From Roseospira marina (GTDB taxonomy: Bacteria > Pseudomonadota > Alphaproteobacteria > Rhodospirillales > Rhodospirillaceae): a stretch of DNA of 64,000 bases. The translations under genes were made by a program, and so were the position numbers. Below the pieces are notes generated by a model. The model ran no database searches. It was given only the letters and a program-made list of their open reading frames with translations, and was not told the origin of the DNA. Shown here in pieces: positions 37,944 to 47,400 of the stretch (its first letter is position 1; the number at the start of each line of letters is the position of its first letter). The DNA lies in assembly GCF_014197855.1 (NCBI RefSeq), contig NZ_JACIGJ010000007.1:62001-126000 (forward strand), in the 5' to 3' direction.

Positions 37944-39275
37944 ATGACACTCCCGGATCCCGCTATCGTGGTGCCCGGCATCACCGCCACATATTTGCGC
38001 GACGACTACCCGTTACCGCCGGAGGTCATCTGGCGGGTGCTGCCGTTCCAGAAGCACTTCGGCAGCGCCTGCCTGCATCCGGACGATCTGCGCTACGAGG
38101 CCCGGGAACCGGCCCTCATTCGCCCCGGTCCGCTCTATGAGGTGGCGTACAAGGAGCTGATCGACGAGTTGCGCTACGACCTGTCGCCCTCCCCGGAGGC
38201 AGAGGTGCCCGTCTATCCCTTCGCCTACGACTGGCGCAAACCCCTGGACATGATCGAAGCCGACCTGGATGCCTTTATCGACGAGGTGATCGAGCGCACG
38301 GTGCTGACCCGCCATTACTACAAGGATGGCTATGATTGCCGCCGCACGGTCACGCTGATCGGCCATTCCATGGGCGGGCTCATCATCGCCGGGTTCCTGC
38401 AGGCGACCGGGGGCCTGCGCACGCGGCGCCGCCGAACCTGCCCCGATCATCGCGTGTCCAAGGTCATCTCGCTGGCGTCCCCGTTCCGGGGCTCGTTCGA
38501 GGCGGTGGTGAAGATGACGACGGGCACGGCGGATCTGGGCCTGGGCGCGTCCAGTTCGCGAGAACGCGAGGCCGCCCGCCTGACCCCGGCGCTCTATCAC
38601 CTGCTGCCCAGCTTCGACGAGGGCCTGGAGGTGCCGGCCCCGCTGCCCCGAACGCTGTTCGACCCGCAGGTCTGGCAGCCGTCGATCCTGCGCAGCATCG
38701 AGACGTTCGTGGCCCGGACCTCGCCCATCACCCGGACCGTCCGCAAACGCACGGAGGCCCTGTTCGCCGGGCTGCTCGATCAGGCGCGGACCCACCGCGA
38801 GCGCCTGGACGCCTTTCGGCTCGATCAGGCGGGTCTCGGCCCCCGGGACTGGCTGGCCGTGGTCGGGTGCGGCGCGGACACGCGCACGCGCCTGACCATC
38901 GCCGCGCTTGAGGATGGCCCGTCCTTCGTGCTGACCAGCGACGACCGCCGCAACACATGGCCGAACGGCACGGACACGGGCGATGGCACGGTTCCGTTCC
39001 TGGGGGCGGAACCGTCGTTCCTGGACCGGGCCAATCTGGTGTGCGTGACGCCCGACGACTACGGCTATTGGGAGTTGGAGGACAAGGCGCTGACCCGGTT
39101 CGGGGGCGGCTTCCACGGTATCCTGCCCAACATGAACATGCTGCACCGCCTGATCGTCCGGTTCGTCACCGGCGCGCCGGACCCGCACCAGAAGACATGG
39201 GGGCGTCCGGCGCCGGGTGTTCGGCCGGACGCCTGGGACCCGCCCATTCCGGGGCTTCGCAACAAGGCCCTTTAG
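37944..39275 (+). CDS. LCAT-like alpha/beta hydrolase (lipase/acyltransferase family)
   Basis: 443 residues from ATG 37944, which has AAGGAGG 9 nt upstream; an in-frame ATG at 37905 has no good site. GITATYLRDDYP near the N-terminus, YDWRKPLDMIEADLDAF, the nucleophile elbow GHSMGG (Ser142), GDGTVPF with Asp347, and His391 in GGGFHGIL match the catalytic triad pattern of lecithin:cholesterol acyltransferase/PDAT-like enzymes. No signal peptide is seen, so it is probably cytoplasmic. The substrate is unknown; a triacylglycerol or phospholipid acyl transfer is plausible. Its stop interleaves with that of the convergent ABC transporter (39272-39275). Confidence 0.78.
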   Translation: MTLPDPAIVVPGITATYLRDDYPLPPEVIWRVLPFQKHFGSACLHPDDLRYEAREPALIRPGPLYEVAYKELIDELRYDLSPSPEAEVPVYPFAYDWRKPLDMIEADLDAFIDEVIERTVLTRHYYKDGYDCRRTVTLIGHSMGGLIIAGFLQATGGLRTRRRRTCPDHRVSKVISLASPFRGSFEAVVKMTTGTADLGLGASSSREREAARLTPALYHLLPSFDEGLEVPAPLPRTLFDPQVWQPSILRSIETFVARTSPITRTVRKRTEALFAGLLDQARTHRERLDAFRLDQAGLGPRDWLAVVGCGADTRTRLTIAALEDGPSFVLTSDDRRNTWPNGTDTGDGTVPFLGAEPSFLDRANLVCVTPDDYGYWELEDKALTRFGGGFHGILPNMNMLHRLIVRFVTGAPDPHQKTWGRPAPGVRPDAWDPPIPGLRNKAL

Positions 39276-41212
39276 GACAGCGAGGACAGCGCGGTGCTCT
39301 CCGCCTCCCGGCGGGCGTCCTGGCCATCCGGGGCGTCGTCCGGGTCCAGGGCTTGCTGCTGCTTGGCCCAGAGGGCCGCGTACGCGCCACCGCGCGCCAG
39401 AAGCTCGACGTGCGTGCCGCTCTCGGCGGCGCGGCCGTCCTCCAGCACCACGATACGGTCGGCGTCGATGACCGTAGACAGCCGGTGCGCGATCACCAGC
39501 GTGGTGCGGCCGGCGGAGACCTGGCGCAACGCCGCCTGGATCTCCTTTTCCGTATGGCTGTCGAGCTGACTGGTCGCCTCGTCGAACAGCAGGATGGCGG
39601 GGTCCTTCAGGATGGCGCGGGCGATGGCCACCCGCTGCTTCTCGCCGCCCGACAGCTTCAGCCCGCGCTCCCCCACCCGGGTCTCGTAGCCCAACGGCAG
39701 GCCCATGATGAAGTCGTGCAGCGAGGCCAGCCGCGCCGCGCGCTCCACATCCGCCCAGGGGGCCTCCGGATTGCCGTAGGCGATGTTGTAACCGATGGTG
39801 TCGTTGAACAGCACGGTGTCCTGCGGCACCACCCCGATGGCCCCGCGCAACGAGGCCTGGGTCACGGCGCGCACGTCCTGACCGTCGATGGTCACGCGGC
39901 CATCGGTGACGTCATAGAAGCGGTACAGCAGGCGGCCGATGGTGCTCTTGCCCGCGCCCGACGGTCCCACGATGGCGACCGTGCGCCCCGCCGGCACCTC
40001 CAGGTCGATGCCGCGCAGCACGTCGCGGTCCGGGCCGTAGGCGAAGCGCACGCCCTCGAACCGGACCGCGCCGCCGTTGCGCCGCAAATCGGGCGCGTCC
40101 GGCGCGTCCGCGACCTCCGGCGGTTGGTCCTTCAGCGCGAACATGACCTCCATGTCGACCAGGGCCTGCTTGATCTCGCGGTAGACCATGCCGAGGAAGT
40201 TCAGCGGCGTGTAAAGCTGCATCAGGTAGGTGTTGACCAGCACGAAGTCGCCCGCCGTCATGGTCCCGGCCACGATGCCGCGCCCAGCCATGGTCATGAT
40301 TCCGACCAGCCCGGCGCTGATGATGGCCCCCTGCCCGATGTTCAGCAGCGACAGCGATGTGTGCGACTTCACCGCCGCGTTTTCGTACGCCGTCAGGGCC
40401 TGATCGAAACGGCGGGCCTCGTGCGCCTCGTTGCCGAAGTACTTCACCGTCTCGTAGTTCAGCAGGCTATCGATGGCCTTGGTGTTCGCCTCGGCGTCGT
40501 GCTCGTTCATGGTGCGGCGGAAGTTCAGTCGCCAATCCGTGATCGCCAGCGTCCAGGCGATGTAGACGGCGATGGTCGCCAGCACCGCCGCCGCGAACGT
40601 CCAGTCGTACAGCCGCCACAGGATGATGCTGACCATCGCCAGTTCGATCAGCGCCGGCCCGGCGCGGAAGGCGAACAGGCGCAGCACGATCTCGATCCCG
40701 CGCGTGCCACGCTCGATCACCCGCGACAGACCGCCGGTCTGGCGGTCCATGTGGAAACGCAGGCTCATGGCGTGCAGGTGGCGGAACGTATCCAGCCCGA
40801 CGACGTGCATGGCGCGCTCAACCACGCGGGCGAACACCAGATCGCGCAGCTCGTTGAACAGCACCACGCCGACCCGCGCGAGCCCGTAGGACAGGATCGC
40901 CAGCAGCGGCACCGCCACCACCACGTCCGGCACCGTCAAGGCGTCGACCGCGTCCTTGTAGTACAGCGGCACGTAGACGGTGGCGATCTTGGCCAGCACC
41001 AGCAGGCCCAGCGCCAAGACCATGCGCGCGCGCAGGCGCGGGTTGTCGCGCGGCCACAGATGGGGAATCAGACGCCGCAGCACGCGCCAGTCGCCCCGAA
41101 TGCCCTGCGGCGTTTCGGGCGGCAACGTGGTCGGGTGCTTTTTCACGAAGGGTGTCTTTCGGGGCGGGGCGGTCGGAGGAACAGAACGGGTGCGCCAGCG
41201 GGCGCGTCTCAC
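39272..41212 (-). CDS. Atm1/HMT-type ABC exporter (fused permease-ATPase)
   Basis: 646 residues from GTG 41212, coupled to the upstream gene by a GTGA overlap. The N-terminal LIPHLWPRDNPRLRARMVLAL precedes six membrane helices (about 60-345). LNYETVKYFGNEAHEARRF is characteristic of the Atm1/ABCB7 group. The ATPase follows: Walker A GPSGAGKST, Q-loop VPQDTVLFNDTI, signature LSGGEKQRVAIARA and Walker B ILLFDEATSQLD. Bacterial Atm1 proteins export glutathione-metal or persulfide conjugates. It is the last gene of a c-di-GMP signalling operon, an unusual partner. Confidence 0.9.
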   Translation of the reverse strand: MRRARWRTRSVPPTAPPRKTPFVKKHPTTLPPETPQGIRGDWRVLRRLIPHLWPRDNPRLRARMVLALGLLVLAKIATVYVPLYYKDAVDALTVPDVVVAVPLLAILSYGLARVGVVLFNELRDLVFARVVERAMHVVGLDTFRHLHAMSLRFHMDRQTGGLSRVIERGTRGIEIVLRLFAFRAGPALIELAMVSIILWRLYDWTFAAAVLATIAVYIAWTLAITDWRLNFRRTMNEHDAEANTKAIDSLLNYETVKYFGNEAHEARRFDQALTAYENAAVKSHTSLSLLNIGQGAIISAGLVGIMTMAGRGIVAGTMTAGDFVLVNTYLMQLYTPLNFLGMVYREIKQALVDMEVMFALKDQPPEVADAPDAPDLRRNGGAVRFEGVRFAYGPDRDVLRGIDLEVPAGRTVAIVGPSGAGKSTIGRLLYRFYDVTDGRVTIDGQDVRAVTQASLRGAIGVVPQDTVLFNDTIGYNIAYGNPEAPWADVERAARLASLHDFIMGLPLGYETRVGERGLKLSGGEKQRVAIARAILKDPAILLFDEATSQLDSHTEKEIQAALRQVSAGRTTLVIAHRLSTVIDADRIVVLEDGRAAESGTHVELLARGGAYAALWAKQQQALDPDDAPDGQDARREAESTALSSLS

Positions 41213-43470
41213 ATCCTACCTAATCCCGGCGGGGACGCGGTGCAAGGCGATGATGCCCCCCCGGACCGGGGCCGCTCTTGCAGCCGATCGAGATTGGCCT
41301 CCAGCCATTGCTCGACCGGCTCCGGCCGGCCGAAATGATACCCTTGCAGGATGACGTTGCGGTGTTTCCGCAGCAGGCGGACGTGTTCCTCGGTCTCCAC
41401 GCCTTCGGCCACGACCTCGATGCCCAGGATGGCCCCGATCCCCAGAATTACGTCGATGATCCGGGCGTCGTTCTCATCCCTGGGCGCGTCCAGGACCAGC
41501 CCCTTGTCGATCTTCACCTCGTGGATGGGAAGCCGCTTGAGGTGGGACAGGCTGGAATACCCGGATCCGAAGTCATCCAGGGAGAACCGGATGCCGAAGT
41601 CCCCGAGCCGGCGCATGGTTTCGATGACACTGTGCACATCGTGCAGGATCAGGCCTTCCGTGACTTCCAGAACCAGGTGCTCCGGCCGGATCCCGGCGGC
41701 CGCGACGGCCTGGCGTATATGAGTGACGAACGACGGCACCGCGAAGTGGAACGGACTGATGTTGACGGAAATCCGCAGCCGTTTGTTTTGCGCCTCGGCG
41801 CGCCGAATGATCGCGATGGCCTGGTCCAGCACCCAGCGGTCCATGTTGACGATCAGACCCGTTTCCTCGGCGATCGGCACGAAGGTGTCCGGCGGCACCA
41901 TGCCGAACTTCGGATGATTCCAGCGCAGCAGGGCCTCGGCGCCCACAATGGTGTCGGTCTGGCTGACCTGGGTTTGCAGCACCAGCGCGAACTGCCCGGC
42001 CTCCATCGCGCCCTTCATGTCATGGATCAGCGCGAACTTCTCCTGCGCCTGCCGGCCCATGGACTCGTCGAAGAACACGACCGAATTGCCGCTGTGCCCG
42101 GTCGCCCGGTGTCGCGCCGTATGGGCGCGCTGCAAAATGGTGTCCGCCGCGTCTCGGCCGTTCTTGGGAAAGATGCTGATGCCATAACTGCACGACAGCG
42201 AGACATTGAAGGCGTTCACGGCGAACGTCACCGCCAGGGCGGTCTGGAGACGCTCGGTCATCACCAGCGCCTGCTCGGCGGCTTCCGGCCGGCTCCGGGC
42301 GGTGGGGGTGAGGACGATGGCGTATTCGTCGCCGGCCAGACGGGCCACGGTGCCGTCGTCCCCGAGTTCCGTGGCGACTCGCTTGGCGATCTCCTTCAGG
42401 ACGAGATCCCCGACAGCCAGCCCCTGGGATTCGTTGATCGCGCGGAACGCATCGACGTCCAGGGCGATCACCGCCGAATAATAACCCGCCGTCTGGCAGT
42501 AGCGCAGCGTCAACTCAAGACGATCGAAATAGAGAAGCCGGTTGGGCAACCCGGTCAAGGCGTCGTACCAGGTCAGCTTGTCGATTTTTTCCTGGGTCCG
42601 GAGGGCCGCCGAGGCATCCTCAAACATGATGACGTAGTGCGTCGTAATCCCGGCCGCGTTCCGAATCGCGGTTGCGCTCAAATATTCGGGGTAGGACTCA
42701 CCGTTCTTGCGCCGACTGCGAAGCTCGCCGTGCCACGATCCCGTTTCCGTCAGCCGGACCCAGACATCCGCACCCGAGCCGGCATAGCCCGCGGTGAATT
42801 TCAGGTCGACGACGTTGCGCCCGACCGCCTCAGCCATCCGATACCCGGAAATGCGGGTGAACGCGGGATTGATCCGAACGATCCGGCCGGAGGGGTCGCA
42901 CACGATGACGCCCTCGCTGGTCTTGTCCAGAAGCTCCTCAATCAGCGTATGGTGCTTGTGGGGCGCATGGGATGGACCCTGTTCCGGCGAAAACGGGCCG
43001 GAGATCTTTTCAAGATCGTCGATCTGCTCGCAGAGGATTTGATTATCGGCCAGCAGGGCGTCCATCAGCCCGCGGGTGGTCATGTGCGTGCGCACCCGCG
43101 CCCGGACCAGCGGGATCTTGAACGGCTTGTGAATATAGTCCACGGCACCCGCGCTGAAGCCACGCGCCTCCGACGCCTCGTCCGTCAAGGCGGTCATGAA
43201 GACGACGGGAATATCCTGTGTGCGTTCGGTCCGCTTTATTTTCTCGCAGAAACTGAAGCCATCCGTGCCCGGCATCAGGATATCCAGCAGGATCAGATCC
43301 GGGATGTCCTGCGTGTTCAACACACCCCAGGCGTCCTCCGCGTTGGTCGCGACTGTGATGTCGTAGTCTTGGCGCAAGGCCTCCAGCAGGGTGCGAAGGC
43401 TGACGGGATCATCGTCCACCACCAGGATAAGCGGATGGCCAAGGGTCCGTTTCGAGGTCGGGTCACGCAT
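41209..43470 (-). CDS. REC-PAS-GGDEF-EAL c-di-GMP signalling protein
   Basis: 753 residues from ATG 43470 (GGAGAC upstream). An N-terminal receiver (VVDDDPVSLRTLLEAL, phosphosite in LILLDILMPGTDGF) is followed by PAS (IVRINPAFTRISGYRM), GGDEF and EAL domains. The cyclase motif is LAGDEY, a Gly-to-Ala variant, and no RxxD inhibitory site precedes it. The EAL part has VGAEALLRW, LEVTEG, DDFGSGYSSL and EVKIDKG, so phosphodiesterase activity is likely. Net output may be c-di-GMP breakdown controlled by phosphorylation. It lies 76 bp after the PleD-like gene. Confidence 0.9.
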   Translation of the reverse strand: MRDPTSKRTLGHPLILVVDDDPVSLRTLLEALRQDYDITVATNAEDAWGVLNTQDIPDLILLDILMPGTDGFSFCEKIKRTERTQDIPVVFMTALTDEASEARGFSAGAVDYIHKPFKIPLVRARVRTHMTTRGLMDALLADNQILCEQIDDLEKISGPFSPEQGPSHAPHKHHTLIEELLDKTSEGVIVCDPSGRIVRINPAFTRISGYRMAEAVGRNVVDLKFTAGYAGSGADVWVRLTETGSWHGELRSRRKNGESYPEYLSATAIRNAAGITTHYVIMFEDASAALRTQEKIDKLTWYDALTGLPNRLLYFDRLELTLRYCQTAGYYSAVIALDVDAFRAINESQGLAVGDLVLKEIAKRVATELGDDGTVARLAGDEYAIVLTPTARSRPEAAEQALVMTERLQTALAVTFAVNAFNVSLSCSYGISIFPKNGRDAADTILQRAHTARHRATGHSGNSVVFFDESMGRQAQEKFALIHDMKGAMEAGQFALVLQTQVSQTDTIVGAEALLRWNHPKFGMVPPDTFVPIAEETGLIVNMDRWVLDQAIAIIRRAEAQNKRLRISVNISPFHFAVPSFVTHIRQAVAAAGIRPEHLVLEVTEGLILHDVHSVIETMRRLGDFGIRFSLDDFGSGYSSLSHLKRLPIHEVKIDKGLVLDAPRDENDARIIDVILGIGAILGIEVVAEGVETEEHVRLLRKHRNVILQGYHFGRPEPVEQWLEANLDRLQERPRSGGASSPCTASPPGLGRM

Positions 43471-43546
43471 CTCAACGTCTCCGCAGGAGCCCTGAGCCGC
43501 TCCGTTCGACGGCGGTCGCGCGTATGGCCGCCGCGCCGCACGGGGT

Positions 43547-44497
43547 TTATCGGGCCGATGTCTCATCCGAGACCGCCGCCGCCGGGCTGTTCTCCACCCG
43601 ATTGCGGCCACTCCTCTTGGCCCGGTATAGGTTTTGGTCGGCCGCACTCAACAGCGCCGCGATGCCGTCCACGTCCCTCTTGGGCTCGCCGTCGGTGCTG
43701 CACCCCAGACTCGCGGTGACTCGCAGGTCCGCGGCCCCGGGGTGATCGTCGAACCGAAGGGCACCGATGGCCAGACGAACGTTTTCGGCAACGGTGCCGG
43801 CGCCGTTCCGGTCGGTCGCGGGCAGCACGAGGACGAATTCCTCCCCACCGAACCGCGCCAGATAATCGCCTGGTCGTCTGAGCTGCTCGCGGACGGCGGC
43901 GGCGACCCGGCGCAGGACGTGGTCTCCGAACGGATGGCCGAAGGTGTCGTTGAGCCCCTTGAAGTGGTCGATGTCAACCATGACAAGGGATAATGGGGAC
44001 CGTTCGCGCGCCATGCGCCGCCATTCCCGCTCCGCGACCTCGTCGAACGAGCGACGGTTGGGCACGCCGGTCAGGGCGTCCGTTCCGGCCAGCGTTTCCA
44101 ACGCCATGGTCTTGCGCCGCAGGTCGATATGCGTCCGGACCCGCGCCTGCAGCACCGCGGCGGTGAACGGTTTGGTGACGAAATCCATCGCCCCCAACGT
44201 GATTCCCTTTTCTTCCGTCGCCGGGTTTTGGTCCCCCGTCAGGAAAATGATGGGAATGTGCTGCAGGTCGGGCTCCGCCTTGAACGTCCGACAGACCTGA
44301 AGGCCGTCGATGTCCGGCAGGTTCAGGTCCAGAAGCATCAGATCGGGCTGTTCCGCCCGTGCGACAGCGTAGGCCTCCCGCCCCTCGGTCGCGACGACGA
44401 GATCGTAGCTGTCCCGGAAGATCGACGACAACAGCCGGAGCGTGCTCGGGTCATCCTCGACGATCAGCACAGTGGGTCGAACGTCAGTGCCGGCCAT
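43547..44497 (-). CDS. PleD-like REC-GGDEF diguanylate cyclase
   Basis: 316 residues. The receiver (about 8-125) has acidic DD at 15-16, phosphosite Asp57 (LLDLNLP), and Lys109 (VTKPF). The cyclase domain has an intact GGEEF at 217-221 with an inhibitory RxxD site (RPGD, 208-211) five residues earlier. It should therefore make c-di-GMP with product feedback. Its start overlaps the 3' end of the hybrid kinase gene by 14 bp, making it the probable cognate response regulator. Confidence 0.93.
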   Translation of the reverse strand: MAGTDVRPTVLIVEDDPSTLRLLSSIFRDSYDLVVATEGREAYAVARAEQPDLMLLDLNLPDIDGLQVCRTFKAEPDLQHIPIIFLTGDQNPATEEKGITLGAMDFVTKPFTAAVLQARVRTHIDLRRKTMALETLAGTDALTGVPNRRSFDEVAEREWRRMARERSPLSLVMVDIDHFKGLNDTFGHPFGDHVLRRVAAAVREQLRRPGDYLARFGGEEFVLVLPATDRNGAGTVAENVRLAIGALRFDDHPGAADLRVTASLGCSTDGEPKRDVDGIAALLSAADQNLYRAKRSGRNRVENSPAAAVSDETSAR

Positions 44498-47400
44498 GAT
44501 CGATCAACGTCTGTTTCAACTGGGAAGCGGCGCGTGCTGCGCCCTTCAGATCAAACGCCTCGATTTTCTGGCGCATCCCCTCGAACGCCTCCGAATAGTG
44601 GGCGCCCAGATATCGCCTCACGGTATCAACAAGCGGGTCCGGCGCCAAACGATGTGTGTTCAGCAGCGCTATGATTTCCTCCAGCGCACCGATCGCGGCC
44701 TCCCGGTCCAAGGGGGTATCGGGGGCGAGAGCGGCGGGCTCCGGCACGACGGTTCGGATCTGCGACAGGGCGCGGTCCAGGGCGATCTTGACCGGGCGGC
44801 CGTCGTTGGGGCGCCCCGCCCGGGTGTCGATTTCCAGCGCCAGCGCCGCGTCGTGGACCTCCATCGCGCCGATGTTGGCCGCGGCCCCCTTGAGGGTGTG
44901 GACCAACCGCTGCCGCGTCGCGGAGTCGCCCCGCGCCTGCGCCGCGTCAAAGGCCGCGATCCACGACTCGTTGTCCGCCAGGAAGGCGCCGAACAGCCGC
45001 ACCAGCAGGGCCGAATCCCCGGACAGCCGGTCCAGCACGGCGGGAAGGTCGAATCCCGCCAGGGCGTCGAGCGGAGTCGCCCGCCCCGCGCGCGGAGCGG
45101 CGCCGGCCACGAACGCAGGGCCCGGCGTCGGCGCGGACTCTGGGTTCGGCGGCGCCTCGGCCGGGAGCCATTCGATGAGCGTCCGCTCCAGAAGGGCGCT
45201 GTCGATCGGTTTGGTCAGATAGGCGTTCATGCCGGCCCGCAGAGCCGCGATCCGGTCCTCGTTGAACGCGGCGGCGGTCATGCCAATGATCGGAATGCCG
45301 CCCACGGGTCCCTCCAGCGCCCGGATAGCCTGCGTGGCCTGGAGCCCGTCCATGGTCGGCATATGCACGTCCATCAGCACCAGGTCGTAGTCCTTCGCCC
45401 TCAGGGCGTGGACGGCCTCCTCCCCGTTGCCCACGATATCCAGCGCGGCGCCCATGCTGGTCAGAAGATGGTACGCCACCTCCTGGTTGACCACATTGTC
45501 CTCCGCCAGAAGAATCTGCGCCCCATGCACCCGCGTGACCGCCGAGGCCTCGGACCCGGTCGCCGGGGCCCGTGGGGCCGGAACGGGCGGATGCGCGGCG
45601 GGTTCCAGAACCTGGGACAGCGCATCGAACAGTTTGGAGGCGGTTACCGGTTTCGGCAGCAGGGCCCAGGGCACATCCTCGCGCGTCAGGGGAGACGTCC
45701 GCCCCTCCGCGCCGGGATCAACGATGCCCACCAGAGGAACCGCCGCCGATGCGGTGCGGTCGCGGAGCCTCTCCACCACAAGAGCCGCATCGCGCATGGG
45801 ATCCGCGTCCTGCGAGCAATCCACGAGAATAGCCGCGAACTCCGGGGCCTCCCCGGCCGCGGGTTCGCACAGCGCCAGGGCCGCGCGGCTGTCCACCGCA
45901 CAGGCGCTTTCGATCCCCCATTCCCACAGGTAGCGGACCACGATGTCCTGACTGTCCGGCGTCCCGCCCAGCAGCAGCATGCGTTTCGCCGCATGCACGG
46001 GCTCATCCAGGGTCGGTGCGTCCTGCCGATCGAAGGGCAACCGGAACCAGAACGAACTGCCGCCGCCAAGGGTGCTGGTCACACCGATCTCGCCCCCCAT
46101 GGCGGAGACCAGATGCCGGCAGATCGCCAGCCCAAGGCCGGTACCGCCGAAGCGCCGGGTGGTGGAGGTGTCCGCCTGAGAGAATGGCGAGAAGATGATC
46201 GCCTTCTGGTCCTCGGTCATGCCGATGCCCGTGTCGGTAACCGAAAACCGCAACGTGCACGCCCTGGGAGACCCGCCCTCCGCACGAACGGCGATACGAA
46301 CCGAACCACGTTCGGTGAACTTGAGGGCGTTGCTGACGAGATTGGTCAGGATCTGGGTCAGCTTGAGGGCGTCGCCCACCAAAAAGGTCGGAACGTCGGG
46401 CGGAAGGTCGGCCAGCAGCTCAATGTCTTTGCGCGAGGCCGTAAAGACGAACATATCAAAGATATCGTTCATGATATCGTCGAGATTAAAGTGCTCGGCC
46501 TCGAACGTGAGCTTGCGCGCCTCCATTTTAGAATAGTCGAGAATATCGTTGAGAATACCCATAAGAGCCCGCGATGATCCCAGGATCTTGTCGAGAAAAT
46601 CGATCTGCTGGTCGTTCAGATTCGTTTTGCGCAACATCTGGGACAGACCGAGAATCGCGTTCAACGGCGTGCGCACCTCGTGGCTCATATTGGCCACGAA
46701 TTCGCTCTTGGCGCGGCTGGCTTCCTCCGCCTGCACAGTCCGGTGCTCCAGTTCCGCGTTCATGGCTTCAAGGCGGAATTGCGCCCGCTTGAACTCGGAG
46801 ATATCGGAAACGATCATCACGACGCCCTGGACGGTATCGTCGGCGATATCCGGGATGTAGTTGGCGATGACGAACACGTCGTCGCCCGCCGGCGACACCC
46901 GCTCCTGTTCGAAGACCTGCATCTGCCCCGCCATGGCCTCGCAAAAGCGCGGATAGTTCTCCTCGAAGTGCCGGGGGTCCACGAGGTCGCGCAGCGCGGC
47001 CCCGATGCACGCCTCCTTCGGAACACCGGCCCAGGTCCCGAAGGCGATGTTCGCGAACGTACAGGTGTCGTCCGGCCGCCAATAGGCGACGGTGGACGGA
47101 ATCGCGTCCGCGATGGTTTCCAGAAGACGGTTGGAATTGGCGAGCTGGTGCGTGCGCTCCTCGACAAGACGTTCGAGCCGGTCCTTGTACTGCTCCAGTT
47201 CGCGGCGCACCCGCAGCAGCTCGGACACGTCCTGGAACGCCAGGAACAGGCGCCCCGTAAGCATGCCGCCGGTGGCCATGGACGCCGACAGCAAAATGTC
47301 GGACCGCTGCCCGTCCGGCGCGGTGATCTGCGTTTGGCCGGTGGCGACGCGAACGTCCCCCGTCTCGGTGAGCCCGAGGACGAGACGGAGCACGGCCTCC

